Part shown: piece by piece, positions 50,863 through 60,509 of the stretch
How the letters are laid out: each line of letters starts with the position of its first letter
Numbering within the stretch: the stretch's first letter is position 1
Assembly (NCBI GenBank): GCA_021776805.1
Contig: JAJFFD010000092.1
Span: 1 to 64,000 of the forward strand
DNA length: 64,000 bases
Direction: 5' to 3'
DNA from: Planctomycetota bacterium
GTDB taxonomy: Bacteria > Planctomycetota > UBA1135 > UBA2386
Program-made: the position numbers and the translations under genes
Notes under the pieces: generated by a model
What the model saw: only the letters and a program-made list of their open reading frames with translations
Database searches by the model: none
Told to the model about the DNA's origin: nothing

Positions 50863-52384
50863 CTCCCAAGCTGGGGATTCCGTACAGTGGTTCGAGCTTG
50901 CGGCGTAGATAGCGAATCAAGCCCTGGGAATCCAAGCTTCGGCCAGTCACTTCACGGCAGAGATCACCTGCAGAATAGCGCATTCCCTGGGCGTGGACCT
51001 TTTCGTTCAACCAGGTCTTGAGGCTGTGGAACTCACCATTCTGGAAGCTGGTTGGCAGGTCGCCGAGTTCCTGGCAAGCCTGGTCGTAGAATTGCGCGGC
51101 GTAGAGGTTGCCCAGGGTGTAGGTGGGGAAATAGCCAAAGAGCCCGCAGGACCAGTGCACATCTTGCAGGCAACCCTGGCGGTCATCAGGAACCTCCACA
51201 TCGAGATACTCGCAGTAGGCCTCATTCCATGCGGATGGCAGGTCTTCAGGGCTGAGATCTCCAGCGATAAGCGCCATTTCGAGATCGAAGCGGATCATGA
51301 TATGAAGGTTGTAGGTGCTCTCGTCAGCCTCGACGCGAATCAAGGATGCTTCGGCACGGTTGCTCGCGGCATACAAGTCAGGGGCAGTGAAATCGGAGAA
51401 GGCCTCGCCGAAGAACTTCGGTAGCTGTGCATGGCACCAGAGCCAGAACGCCTCGCTGCGGCCCACTTGGTTCTCCCAGAGACGGCTTTGACTCTCGTGG
51501 ATGCCGAGGGAGACTGCGGTTCCCATGGGGGTGCCCAAGTGTTCGGCCAGAAGACCTTGTTCGTAGAGGCCATGCCCGGCCTCGTGCATGGTCGATCCAA
51601 GGGCATCAAGAAAGTTATCTCCGCTGAATCTCGTAGTAATACGGACATCGGCGTAGTGGCTACCACCGCAGAAGGGATGCGCAGAGCGGTCCAGTCGACC
51701 GCGGTTGAAATCGAAGCCCATTTGCTCGCTGATCGCCCGCACCATGTTCTCCTGGGAGGAGATTGGAAGCTTGATCTTGGTGACGGTGCTTTCAATCTGC
51801 CGGCTGCTGCCGCGGATATCGTCGAGCAGCTTGCAAAGGTCAGTGCGCAGCGGTGCGAACAAGTTGGCGAGATTCTGGGCGCGCATGCCGGGTTCGAATT
51901 CTTCCGCAAGAGCGTCCCAGGCGCAGCCCATGTCGTCTTCATAGAGGCAGTCTGCCTTCAACTGCATGAGCTTGACCATCTTCTCAAGCCAAGGCTGAAA
52001 CTGCGCGAAGTCGGAGTCCTGCCGGGCGGCGGCCCAGGCATGTTGAGCGCGGCTCGAAGTCTCGGCAATCTCGCTGACGAGCTTTGCATCCAGTCTCGTG
52101 CTTCTCGCGAAGCTGCGACGCGCTTCCCTGAGGTTTGCGTCTTGGCAAGCATCGAGCATGTTCTCGGGTAGCGATTCGAGCAGGTCGCCGAGTTCTTTGG
52201 CGGTTGCACGCTCATGGGCGAGACTGGCCAGCAGAGCGAGTTGATTTGCCCGATGATCGACAGCGGCGGGCGGCATCATCGTTTCCTGGTCCCAGGAAAG
52301 GAGTTCGCTCGTGGACTCGAGAAGATGGACATCGCGGAGCTTACTGATTAGCTCGCCGTAGCGTTCGGAGTCGTGCGCGCTCAT
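50840..52384 (-). CDS. M32-family carboxypeptidase (Taq type)
   Basis: A cytoplasmic zinc metallocarboxypeptidase of 514 residues. HEAGH at 267-271 supplies the zinc ligands and Glu base (STMHEAGHGLYEQG). Other family marks are WDQETMMPPA near residue 31, HPFCGGSHYADVRITTRF, GIHESQSRLWENQVGRS and the C-terminal WSCGLFGYFPTYTLGNLYAAQ. Family members remove single residues from peptide C-termini. It starts 3 nt after the yjbQ stop, and its end contains the predicted his promoter. Confidence 0.95.
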   Translation of the reverse strand: MSAHDSERYGELISKLRDVHLLESTSELLSWDQETMMPPAAVDHRANQLALLASLAHERATAKELGDLLESLPENMLDACQDANLREARRSFARSTRLDAKLVSEIAETSSRAQHAWAAARQDSDFAQFQPWLEKMVKLMQLKADCLYEDDMGCAWDALAEEFEPGMRAQNLANLFAPLRTDLCKLLDDIRGSSRQIESTVTKIKLPISSQENMVRAISEQMGFDFNRGRLDRSAHPFCGGSHYADVRITTRFSGDNFLDALGSTMHEAGHGLYEQGLLAEHLGTPMGTAVSLGIHESQSRLWENQVGRSEAFWLWCHAQLPKFFGEAFSDFTAPDLYAASNRAEASLIRVEADESTYNLHIMIRFDLEMALIAGDLSPEDLPSAWNEAYCEYLDVEVPDDRQGCLQDVHWSCGLFGYFPTYTLGNLYAAQFYDQACQELGDLPTSFQNGEFHSLKTWLNEKVHAQGMRYSAGDLCREVTGRSLDSQGLIRYLRRKLEPLYGIPSLGVDSSPGD

Positions 52385-52387
52385 GGA

Positions 52388-52795
52388 CTACTCTCCAATA
52401 TGAACGAGGAGGCTCCGGTTGCCACCGCGGTGCCGGTGTTCCCAGAGAAAGATGCCCTGCCAAGTGCCTAACCCGAGACGTCCGGACACGATGGGGATGG
52501 AGAGATGGCTGCAGGTCAAGGCCGCCTTGATGTGGCTAGGCATGTCGTCGGGGCCCTCGTGGGTGTGGGTGTAGATAGGATCCGACTCGGGGACGAGACG
52601 GCATAGCCATGATTCCAAATCTCGGCAGGCCGAGGGGTCTGCGTTCTCCTGAATGATCAGGCTGGCGGATGTGTGTTGTAGAAACACGGTGCAGAGACCT
52701 TCCCTTAGATTGGCCCTGCTGACGCAGTCCTTGATCAGCGCAGTGATTTCCTGGAGTCCCTGACCGGGCGCCCGAACCTGAATGCACTCGTTCAT
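52388..52795 (-). CDS. yjbQ: YjbQ/UPF0047 family protein
   Basis: A 135-residue single-domain protein. The family motifs are plain: LQHTSASLIIQENADP, THEGPDDMPSHIKAALT and LGTWQGIFLWEHRHRGGNR, including the His and Asp residues of the proposed active site. Family members show weak thiamine-phosphate-synthase activity in complementation assays; the physiological role is unsettled. It lies between fadE and the M32 peptidase on the same strand. Confidence 0.93.
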   Translation of the reverse strand: MNECIQVRAPGQGLQEITALIKDCVSRANLREGLCTVFLQHTSASLIIQENADPSACRDLESWLCRLVPESDPIYTHTHEGPDDMPSHIKAALTCSHLSIPIVSGRLGLGTWQGIFLWEHRHRGGNRSLLVHIGE

Positions 52796-52833
52796 GCGAG
52801 CATGGTGGGTTCGGGTGCTGTCCTGAGCAAGAA

Positions 52834-55359
52834 CTAGCTAAGGGAGGCGCTCTGTTCCATAACTTCTGCGCGGTATTCGGCGAGATCGAAGGAGTCAACT
52901 TGCATCGCTTCATCTCGGGCCAGCTCGGCCTTCTGGAGCTTCACGACTTCATCGTTGTTGATGATGCCATCGTTGGCTGCCTGTTCCAGGAGTTGAGCAG
53001 GGCGCATCTTCGGTAGCTTGCCCGCGCGGATAGCTTCCTTGATCTTGGTGACGACAGGTTCGGCCTCTACACAGAGTTGCATGGCGTGTTCCAGGCGACC
53101 CAGTCCGACACTGGAATCTTGAGGCAAGTAGATGCCCTCACTGAGACGGTCACGCTGTTCCCCGGGAACTTGCAGGCTACGTGCTACCTTTTGTCCGAGA
53201 TGGTCCCCGGGCTTCTTGCCGATCGGATTCATGCGTGACCAGAGTGTCAAGGGTCCGCGGAAGATCCAGCTTGCACCCGGAATACGAATGTTTTGTAGCA
53301 GTCCGTCGAAGGCCTCCTGAATCTGCGCGAAGCAGTGCTCCATGGACCATGACATGAGGGCCAGATCTTCACGCCGTTGGCCCTCGGCCTCGAAGCGACG
53401 GAGAGTCGTGGTGCCAAGGTACATCCAGGAGAGGATGTCCGCGAAGCGACCGGTGATCTTCTCCTTACGTTTCAAGTCACCTCCAAGCCCAGCCATCGCT
53501 ATGTCGGCAAGGAGCGCGAAGGAGGCTGAGGTCCAGGAGAGCTTACGCCAGTAGGCTGCGGCAGGCCCTCTGACGGGAGACTTTGCCAGGCGCCCGCGCG
53601 AGATGCTGAGCAGGGTGCTCCGGAAGGAATTGCGAACTACGTGACCGACGTGGCCCCAGAACGCGCGATCGAATGCGCTCTTGTCCCCGCGCGCTGCGGC
53701 TTCGATTTCCTTCAGAGCATATGGGTGACATCGGATGGCACCTTGCCCAAATACCATCAAGGTGCGGGTCAGTATGTTGGCCCCTTCCACCGTGATACTG
53801 ATTGGGCACCCAATGTACGGTTGTGCAAGCAGATTGTTCGGACCTTGAGAGATAGCTGCGCCCCCAAGTACATCCATGCCGTCATTGATGACTTGGCGGA
53901 ACATCTCTGTGAAGTTGTACTTGGCCATGGCCGTCACAACTGGTGGCTTCGCACCTTGGTCGAGACCGCCCAGGGTGTAGCGCCTGGCAGCTTCCATGAT
54001 GTAGGTGAAGCCACCGATTCGCGCGAGCGGCTCCTCGATCCCTTCAAAGCGACCGATGGGCAATCCGAATTGCTTGCGTACAGAGCTATAGGCGCCAACC
54101 GTTCGGCAGACTAGTTTTGCCCCACCGGTGCTGGTCGCGGGGAGCGAGATACCCCGGCCCGCGGCGAGGCACTCCATGAGCATGGCCCAACCGCCTCCGG
54201 AGCCTTCGCTGCCGCCGATGATTGAAGCGACTGGGACGACCACATCCTGACCTTTTGTCGGGCAATTGTAGAAGGGAACTCCGAGAGGGTCGTGACGCCT
54301 ACCCAACTCCACACCTTCTGTGTCACTCGGAATGAGTGCGCAAGTGATCCCCAAGTTCTTTCCTTTGCCGAGGAGGTTTTCCGGATCCTCGAGTTTGAAG
54401 GCTAGGCCGAGGGTGGTTGAGATTGCCGCCAAGGTGATATAGCGCTTGTCCCAATTGAGCCGAAGCTTCAGTTCGCCATCACCATCTTTGAAGACAACGC
54501 CTCGAGCTTGCATCGCTGCTGCGTCCGATCCGGCACCGGGTTCGGTGAGCGCGAAGCAGGGAATCTCTTCGCCTTTTGCCAGGCGAGGTAGGTAGTGCTG
54601 CTTCTGTTCCTCGGTTCCGCAGTGGAGAATCAGTTCGGCCGGCCCAAGTGAGTTTGGCACCATGACCGTGATTGCCAGGGGCAGGGAACGAGAGGCCAAC
54701 TTCTGCACCACGGCACTGTGTGCGCTGGCGGAGAAACCCAAGCCGCCGTATTCCTCCGGGATGATCATGCCGAAGAAGCCTTCCTTCTTCAGGAAATTCC
54801 AGGTGGTCGGAGTCAGATCCTTGTTCTTGTAGACCTCCCAGTCATCGGTGAGAAGGCAGACCTTCTCGACAGGGCCGTCGATGAAGGCCTGCTCGGTCTC
54901 TGTCAAAGTGGGGTAGGGCGAGTTGTTGAGGTGTTGCAGATTTGGCTTGCCCGAAAAGAGCTCGCCATCTACCCAGACATCTCCCGCATCGATGGCGACC
55001 CTTTCGGTTTCACTGATTACGGGGAGCATCTTGGCGGCCTTCATGAAGGCGAGGATGCGATCGGAGATCAGGCGCCTTCGTAGCACCGGGAGAGTCGTGA
55101 TTGCCGCGATCGGTACGAAGATGAACCAAAGCCAGAAAGGAGCTGCGAGCAGCCACATTGCTGCGGTGATGCCGAGTACCCAGAGCCAGCCAGATAGTCC
55201 TAGAAAGCCAGCGCAGAGGACTGCTCCCAGAAGGCCAAAGAGTACTAACGAGCTCGGTGCATCTCCAAGGAGACCGTACATAGACAATTGCGCGACCATG
55301 TATTTGCTATCGACCAAGAACCGCAGAGATCCGGAGGACTCACTAGCTGGTTTCCTCAT
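52834..55359 (-). CDS. fadE: FadE-type acyl-CoA dehydrogenase
   Basis: A protein of 841 residues, close to the 814 of E. coli FadE and much longer than ordinary acyl-CoA dehydrogenases. An N-terminal hydrophobic region (about 25-95) suggests membrane association. The dehydrogenase core shows FFGMIIPEEYGGLGFSA, ALTEPGAGSDAAAMQ, ECLAAGRGISLPATSTG and ISITVEGANILTRTLMVFGQGAIRCHP. The remainder is the FadE C-terminal extension. It performs the first oxidation of fatty-acid beta-oxidation. The start is uncertain; the ATG codons at 55299 and 55281 are alternatives. Confidence 0.92.
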   Translation of the reverse strand: MRKPASESSGSLRFLVDSKYMVAQLSMYGLLGDAPSSLVLFGLLGAVLCAGFLGLSGWLWVLGITAAMWLLAAPFWLWFIFVPIAAITTLPVLRRRLISDRILAFMKAAKMLPVISETERVAIDAGDVWVDGELFSGKPNLQHLNNSPYPTLTETEQAFIDGPVEKVCLLTDDWEVYKNKDLTPTTWNFLKKEGFFGMIIPEEYGGLGFSASAHSAVVQKLASRSLPLAITVMVPNSLGPAELILHCGTEEQKQHYLPRLAKGEEIPCFALTEPGAGSDAAAMQARGVVFKDGDGELKLRLNWDKRYITLAAISTTLGLAFKLEDPENLLGKGKNLGITCALIPSDTEGVELGRRHDPLGVPFYNCPTKGQDVVVPVASIIGGSEGSGGGWAMLMECLAAGRGISLPATSTGGAKLVCRTVGAYSSVRKQFGLPIGRFEGIEEPLARIGGFTYIMEAARRYTLGGLDQGAKPPVVTAMAKYNFTEMFRQVINDGMDVLGGAAISQGPNNLLAQPYIGCPISITVEGANILTRTLMVFGQGAIRCHPYALKEIEAAARGDKSAFDRAFWGHVGHVVRNSFRSTLLSISRGRLAKSPVRGPAAAYWRKLSWTSASFALLADIAMAGLGGDLKRKEKITGRFADILSWMYLGTTTLRRFEAEGQRREDLALMSWSMEHCFAQIQEAFDGLLQNIRIPGASWIFRGPLTLWSRMNPIGKKPGDHLGQKVARSLQVPGEQRDRLSEGIYLPQDSSVGLGRLEHAMQLCVEAEPVVTKIKEAIRAGKLPKMRPAQLLEQAANDGIINNDEVVKLQKAELARDEAMQVDSFDLAEYRAEVMEQSASLS

Positions 55360-55503
55360 CCGAAAGGGATCTCAATGCGGTGCATCCGTCTCTAGCAGTG
55401 GAAACCCCGATGTAACTGGGCAAACGGGCTCGGCTACTCATTGCGTTCCATCATCCAAGCTCAGCTGAGTGGGCCGATTGGGCCGATATCTGAGGAGGAA
55501 TTC
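55360..55503. promoter_or_regulatory. Divergent promoter region, fadE and the thioredoxin-like gene
   Basis: A 144-bp gap between divergent genes. It contains the palindrome CTCAGCTGAG and a tandem repeat TGGGCCGAT-TGGGCCGAT close to the right-hand gene. No clear promoter hexamers are visible. A strong ribosome site (GAGGAGG) lies at its right edge. Confidence 0.35.
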
Positions 55504-56949
55504 ATGCAGCTCTCAATCCTCAACAAACCCCTACTGGCGCTGACAGCGAGCACTCTGGCATGCCTGGCTAGTGCGCAGACGGCGAAGATTGGTTCCAGAG
55601 CTCCCGGTCTGGAAGGGTTGAAGTGGCTTCGCCCCTTGTCTCCGGATTCAGCAGGACGCCTTACTCTGTTCAGCTTCATGCCCCAGAGTCGTTGGCAATA
55701 TGTCCGGGCGCTGAGGAGTCTGGATTCACTCGGGCAGGAGTTTGCAGGGCAGTTGGGAGTGGCGGCTGTGCTCAATGAGAGCAACAGGAAGTTTGCTGCA
55801 ATCAAGCTGCGCTCCTCAGGAGCTACTGTCCATCTTGCGATCGACGATCATGATCGGTTTCGCAACTCTCTGGATCCGGGGGCTCTGAGCCGGACGCTCG
55901 CGCATGCGATCCTGCTCGACCACAATGGCGTGCTTTTGTGGTTTGGCGAACTTCGTGATGAGATGCGCTACATGATCGCTGATGTGGCAAGCAATGAGCT
56001 TGCCATCGAAGATCTCTGCCGCATGCACTCCGCGCAGCGCTCTGGCAGCAAGGATGGAGTAGTCGCGAATCTCGAATGTGATGCCACCCATGGAGTGGCG
56101 GATGACTTGCCGTCCGGATCCTGGCTCGCATGGGAAGAGACCTTTGCCAAGATCAAGCATCGTCGGGGGAACAAAGAAGCATTGAGGCTTCTGCTTGAAG
56201 CTGGCGAAGCTCTTCGCTCAAGACCGGATAGCTTGGCGCGAGTCTTCAATCTCGCCATGGAACGTTTTCCCAATGCGCTGCTGGAATCCGGAATGGATGA
56301 TTTTGTCCTGGAAGTGATTGGAGCAGCGACTGACCCGGCGGGTGCTTTGCTGGGATTCTCATGGCACGCCCATCGCCATGAGGACGATCTCGCCCGCGGC
56401 TTCGCAGTCAGGTTCCTGGACCTGTACAAGGGCGTGCCAAGCCGCCTTTCGCAGTTTCATGGCAGGCTTGCCCGTGCACGGTATGCGCGGCGGTTCGTGA
56501 AGGAGCAATTGCTGGCTCTGAATCTCGTGTTGCAGGCCGAGCCTCGTCAAGGTCATGCACTGCAGATGAAATTCGAGCTTCTGATCGCTGGGATTGATAA
56601 GCCATCGGCAGCGATGCGAGTGGGAAGAGATCTCATCGATGCTCGAAGAGGGGACCCTAGTTTCCTCAATTCCTTCGCCTGGCGCTTACTTACAGAGGAG
56701 CCCTTCAAGGGGCGGATGAACTTACTGGCGCTGGAAGCAGTGAATGTGATGCGCAACCTTGAAAATTGGCAGAACTATTGGCGTTTGGACACTCTTGCCC
56801 TGGCTCTTTACGAGAATGGCGAACTAGACGAAGCCGTTAGAATTCAAGAAGAGGCGCTTGCCAGTTGTGAACCTGGATCGCAGGGTCGTTATGCTCAGCG
56901 ACTGGAGCGCTACCGAATGGCCGCCGCCGCTGCGGCGCCTCCGAAGTGA
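55504..56949 (+). CDS. Secreted protein with thioredoxin-like N-domain and helical repeats
   Basis: A protein of 481 residues from the ATG at 55504, chosen for GAGGAGG upstream and for the signal peptide that follows (LLALTASTLACLASAQ). Residues 28-165 follow the order of a peroxiredoxin/TlpA fold (IGSRAPGLEGLKWLRPL; LTLFSFMPQSRWQYVRALRSLDSL; ILLDHNGVLLWFGE), but no CxxC active site is present. The rest is helical, with TPR-like spacing near the C-terminus (LALYENGELDEAVRIQEEALASCEPG). Role unknown; a periplasmic binding protein is inferred. Confidence 0.7.
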   Translation: MQLSILNKPLLALTASTLACLASAQTAKIGSRAPGLEGLKWLRPLSPDSAGRLTLFSFMPQSRWQYVRALRSLDSLGQEFAGQLGVAAVLNESNRKFAAIKLRSSGATVHLAIDDHDRFRNSLDPGALSRTLAHAILLDHNGVLLWFGELRDEMRYMIADVASNELAIEDLCRMHSAQRSGSKDGVVANLECDATHGVADDLPSGSWLAWEETFAKIKHRRGNKEALRLLLEAGEALRSRPDSLARVFNLAMERFPNALLESGMDDFVLEVIGAATDPAGALLGFSWHAHRHEDDLARGFAVRFLDLYKGVPSRLSQFHGRLARARYARRFVKEQLLALNLVLQAEPRQGHALQMKFELLIAGIDKPSAAMRVGRDLIDARRGDPSFLNSFAWRLLTEEPFKGRMNLLALEAVNVMRNLENWQNYWRLDTLALALYENGELDEAVRIQEEALASCEPGSQGRYAQRLERYRMAAAAAAPPK

Positions 56950-56964
56950 ACAACCTCTGACCCC

Positions 56965-57387
56965 ATGACAGATCGCGGACTGCCAAACACTGGGATTCTC
57001 TTCCTATGTGTTGCCAACTCAGCCCGAAGTCAGATCGCGGAAGCCTTGGCACGATTGCATGGTCCCAGTGGTCTGCGCGTCCATTCGGCGGGCTCGGAGC
57101 CTACCAAGATCAATCCGATGGCGATTAGGGCACTTGCTGAACTCGGTGTGGATATCTCCAGCCAGAGATCAAAGAGGATTGATGAGGTCCCTCTCGAGGA
57201 GGTGGACCTCGTGATTACGCTTTGTGCCGAGGAGGTTTGCCCCGCTCTCCCATCAGGAGTACGAGCCATGCATTGGCCTCTTCAAGATCCGGCGGCGGTG
57301 AAGGGAGGGGATGAGGAAGTCCTTGCCGCCTTTGTCGCAGTGCGTGAAGAGATCGGTAGGCGCTTGATCCTGTTCTTTCAGGAGTGA
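56965..57387 (+). CDS. Thioredoxin-dependent arsenate reductase / low-molecular-weight phosphatase
   Basis: A protein of 140 residues. The P-loop CVANSARSQ is at about 15-23 (Cys-x5-Arg), and LCAEEVCP near residue 87 supplies the Cys pair expected for thioredoxin-coupled arsenate reductases, favouring an ArsC role over a plain tyrosine phosphatase. The catalytic Asp is in HWPLQDPAAVKG. There is no arsB, acr3 or arsR-ars cluster beside it, so arsenic involvement is not certain. Confidence 0.85.
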   Translation: MTDRGLPNTGILFLCVANSARSQIAEALARLHGPSGLRVHSAGSEPTKINPMAIRALAELGVDISSQRSKRIDEVPLEEVDLVITLCAEEVCPALPSGVRAMHWPLQDPAAVKGGDEEVLAAFVAVREEIGRRLILFFQE

Positions 57388-57541
57388 CGATTCCGTGACT
57401 CCTGGGCGTTCATCAGACTAGCCAGCGATGCATGCCTCGCATCCTCAGAGTCTTGGGCCCGAGAGGACTCGTTAGAGATGAGCGCTCGGAGGACGGATTC
57501 TGTTCATGGCATCTCGATCTGTTGTCCGCTAGAACCATCTC

Positions 57542-58723
57542 ATGCCCTGGACACGCAGTGACGAACTTCTCGATGAGCTCGAGGAAAGGCTGGTAGAGGT
57601 CCGCCGTGACCTCCACAAGTATCCAGAGCTCGGTTTCGAAGAGCACCGGACACAGGCTCTGCTGCGTGCCTGGCTGCAGGAATTCGGTTATGAGCCTCGT
57701 GACTGTGCAGGGACAGGGCTCGTTGCTGATCTAGAACCCGAGACGGGCAGCCAGCTTCCCGCCATCGCCCTCCGTGCCGACATAGATGCCTTGCCCATTC
57801 AGGAGGTCAGTGACCTACCCTATCGCTCTGAGCATGCGGGAGTCGCTCACAAGTGCGGCCACGACGGCCACGCTGCGGTCATGCTGGGTGTTGCTGCTGC
57901 GTTGGCGAGCATGCGCGGGCAGCTCTCACGACGGGTTCGCCTGCTCTTTCAGCCAGCCGAGGAAGGTGTCAAGGGTGGCGGCGGGCAGGTCATGGTGGCC
58001 GAGGGCGCGCTCGAAGGCGTCAGTGAAGTCTATGGCATGCACAACTGGCCAGGTTTTCCTTTTGGCGAGCTGAGGATTGCGCCGGGTCCGGTCATGGCTG
58101 AGGAACACACAATTCTGCTACGCCTCGATGGAAAGGGTGGGCATGCGAGCCAACCTCAGACATGTCGTGACCCGGTGGCGGCGATCGCTCAGATGGTGAC
58201 CGCCCTGAACAGCATCACCTCACGAGGTATGGGGCATGTCGGAGGTGCTGTGCTCAGCATCAGCTGCATTCAGGCTGGGGATACACACAATGTAATTCCT
58301 GGCTTCGCCAGTCTCGAGGGAACTCTGCGTTGCTTCGATGAGAACCTGAGAGACCGATTGCTGGAGCGTGTGCGTGAAGTCGTAGCGGGTGTCGCCTCAG
58401 CCATGCAGGTCGAGGCGGACCTGCAATTAGAACGGGGTTTCCCAATCTTGCACAATGACAAGGCCTGCGCTGAGCACGTGCGTGTGGCTGCTGAGCGGCG
58501 GCTGGGGGCTGATCGCGTTTCCGCGGAGGGGTTGCCGCTGGTGGCTTCCGAGGATTTCTCCTACCTGGCCCAGGCGGTTCCAGGTGCCTACTTTTTTATG
58601 GGCGCTGGCCGGGAAGGCAGGGAGACACCTTCGTGCCATCACCCGGAGTTCGATTTCGATGATGAGCTCATCCCCATCGCCGCCCGAGTGTTTCTCGAGG
58701 TCGTGAGAGAGCGCTGCCCTTGA
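57542..58723 (+). CDS. M20-family amidohydrolase (N-acyl-amino-acid hydrolase type)
   Basis: A cytoplasmic dinuclear metallohydrolase of 393 residues. RRDLHKYPELGFEE opens the domain, and ALRADIDALPI and HKCGHDGHAAVMLG provide metal ligands. LLFQPAEEGVKGGGGQVM carries the catalytic Glu and its neighbour, the dimerisation lid lies around residues 185-290, and a final His is present in SCHHPEFDFDDEL. Family members remove acyl groups from amino acids or hydrolyse related amides; the substrate is unknown. The preceding 154-bp gap shows no clear signal. Confidence 0.93.
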   Translation: MPWTRSDELLDELEERLVEVRRDLHKYPELGFEEHRTQALLRAWLQEFGYEPRDCAGTGLVADLEPETGSQLPAIALRADIDALPIQEVSDLPYRSEHAGVAHKCGHDGHAAVMLGVAAALASMRGQLSRRVRLLFQPAEEGVKGGGGQVMVAEGALEGVSEVYGMHNWPGFPFGELRIAPGPVMAEEHTILLRLDGKGGHASQPQTCRDPVAAIAQMVTALNSITSRGMGHVGGAVLSISCIQAGDTHNVIPGFASLEGTLRCFDENLRDRLLERVREVVAGVASAMQVEADLQLERGFPILHNDKACAEHVRVAAERRLGADRVSAEGLPLVASEDFSYLAQAVPGAYFFMGAGREGRETPSCHHPEFDFDDELIPIAARVFLEVVRERCP

Positions 58724-58759
58724 GTCATTGATCGGAGCCCGACCAGGGCTGCTGGGCTC

Positions 58760-59164
58760 TCAGGCGATGAGTCCGAGAAGGTCCTCGACGCCAGGATCGA
58801 ACTTGGCACCATCAAGACGTGCGTCGCTGAAATTTGCGCCTTCGAAGCGGATGCCGTGGAGGTCTGCACCGCGAAGATCGGCACCGCGGAGGTAGGCTCC
58901 GCGCATGTCCGCGCCACGTAGGAAGGCCCCTGATAGATTCGCTCCGGTGAAATTTGTGCCCTGCAGATTGGCCCGTTCCAGATGTGCTGATTCGAGCGTG
59001 GCACTAGTCAGGTCGGACTGACTCAAGTCCGCCCGTTTGAGGATCGCCCCTCGCAGATCTGCGTGGACGAGCCGTAAGGCAGAGAGGTCGTAGCCGGCGA
59101 AACTGTGGTTGGCAGCGGCGTTGGGTAGAGCGAGAAGTCTGAGGAGTTCCTGGTTGCGCAGCAT
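58760..59164 (-). CDS. Pentapeptide-repeat protein
   Basis: A protein of 134 residues from the ATG at 59164, with GGAGG upstream. After a 25-residue helical start (LRNQELLRLLALPNAAA), residues 28-120 are nearly uninterrupted A(D/N)LxG-type pentapeptides (ADLRGAILKRADLSQSDLT; GADLRGADLHG), about 18 units forming a right-handed quadrilateral beta-helix. Some family members mimic DNA and protect gyrase; most have no known role. No signal peptide is seen, so it is probably cytoplasmic. Confidence 0.9.
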   Translation of the reverse strand: MLRNQELLRLLALPNAAANHSFAGYDLSALRLVHADLRGAILKRADLSQSDLTSATLESAHLERANLQGTNFTGANLSGAFLRGADMRGAYLRGADLRGADLHGIRFEGANFSDARLDGAKFDPGVEDLLGLIA

Positions 59165-59353
59165 GGTTATGGTATTTCCTCCTGTTGAACGCCCCTCAGA
59201 TAGCCAACGTGACATACCGAATGGGCCACTCCTCAGTTTACCCCTGGGGCCTACCCCAGGACAGTGGTGGGGTAGCCAATGCACCGTATTACGCTGTAGC
59301 ACATTGAGGCAAGGAGCTCGTACGTTGTCAGCAAGACCCGAGGGCATGGGGAG
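59165..59353. promoter_or_regulatory. Divergent intergenic region with a 7-bp hairpin
   Basis: A 189-bp gap between the pentapeptide gene (minus) and the GH113-like gene (plus). CCTGGGG and CCCCAGG (59243-59260) form a 7-bp stem with a CCTA loop. No confident promoter hexamers were found. Confidence 0.35.
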
Positions 59354-60427
59354 ATGAGCGTCAAAGGTCGCAGTCTTTGCCGGATCTCAGCGCTTTGCTT
59401 CCTCGCGTGCTTGGTTCTGCAAATGGGGGTCTCCGGTCTTCTGGCGCAGGAGAAAGGACGGCAGGGTCGAGGGATCCGGGGCGCTTGGCTGGCCCCGCGC
59501 GAGGGGTTCCCCTTGGATTCGGAGCATGGCAGCAGGGTCTTGGCTGACATGAAGCGTCTCGGCGTCACTCATGTGGCGATCGGTCACGAGGTGCGGATGC
59601 CAAAGATGTCAGCGCCCCTTCTCGAGTGGGGCGAGCATGACGCAGCACTGCGTGGCGCTATTTCGCGCATCAGGAAGGCGGGTCTGAAGACCTTTCTTAT
59701 TCCGAGAATAGAGAGCCCGGAGTTCTTTGCGCCTCCCTATCCCTTTCGAGCGGATATCAAATTTCAATCTGCCGATGACCAGCAGCGCTTTCATGCGGCG
59801 ATGCGCGAGATGCTCCTGCACTATGCCAAGCTTGCTGAGTCCGAGAATGTCGAACTCTTCGGCGTCGGATTGGAATTGAAGCAATGCGCAAAGGAGCACG
59901 AGGCTGCCTGGCGCGATCTAATTGCCGCAGTTCGTGAGGAATTCTCAGGGAAGCTGACCTACTCGGCTAACTGGTACGACGAGTGGGATCAATTGCGCTT
60001 CTGGGATGCCTTGGACTACATCGGGGTCGGCGCCTATTTTGAGCTGAAGCCGGAGAATGGCAATCCTGATGCGGACCCGGTTGATGATCTGGTAGCGCGA
60101 TGGCAAGTTAGCATGCGGCACTTGCAGGCGCAGTCGCAGGACTGGCAACGTCCAATCCTGTTCACGGAGATCGGCTACTCAGGTTATGCGGATTGTGCAG
60201 AGAGACCATGGGAATGGGCGGGCAAGCAGGGTGGCAAGGCTGCACTAGACTGGGCGAGGCAGGCTGACTGCTATCGCGCCCTTTTCAAGGCCTTCAACGA
60301 CAAGCCTTGGTTTGCAGGCACCTTCGTGTGGCGCTTTTATTCGGATGCGGAGAACATTCTTGACTGGGAGTACGCCTTGCAGGGACGCCCAGCCGAAGCC
60401 GTCCTTGCTGAGGCCTACGGTAGGTGA
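59354..60427 (+). CDS. Secreted GH113-like glycoside hydrolase
   Basis: A protein of 357 residues with a signal peptide (hydrophobic LCFLACLVLQMGVSGLLAQ). The body follows a TIM barrel: VTHVAIGHEV, LKTFLIPRIE, the acid/base Glu candidate in FGVGLELKQ, LTYSANW, LDYIGVGAYFEL and the nucleophile candidate in ILFTEIGYSG. That spacing matches GH113 (beta-mannanase-type) proteins. Substrate and activity are inferred from the fold and the two Glu positions. It is followed by a secreted M28 peptidase on the same strand. Confidence 0.78.
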   Translation: MSVKGRSLCRISALCFLACLVLQMGVSGLLAQEKGRQGRGIRGAWLAPREGFPLDSEHGSRVLADMKRLGVTHVAIGHEVRMPKMSAPLLEWGEHDAALRGAISRIRKAGLKTFLIPRIESPEFFAPPYPFRADIKFQSADDQQRFHAAMREMLLHYAKLAESENVELFGVGLELKQCAKEHEAAWRDLIAAVREEFSGKLTYSANWYDEWDQLRFWDALDYIGVGAYFELKPENGNPDADPVDDLVARWQVSMRHLQAQSQDWQRPILFTEIGYSGYADCAERPWEWAGKQGGKAALDWARQADCYRALFKAFNDKPWFAGTFVWRFYSDAENILDWEYALQGRPAEAVLAEAYGR

Positions 60428-60509
60428 AGATCAAAGCCCAATACGGAATACTGACGGTAGCAACTTGGCCCCTGGCTACTCTGCAGCCGCACCTGACGAG
60501 GAATCATTC

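Noticed and set aside
56965..57387. Arsenic resistance operon
   Set aside because: Only the reductase-like gene is present; no efflux pump gene or ars regulator lies next to it.
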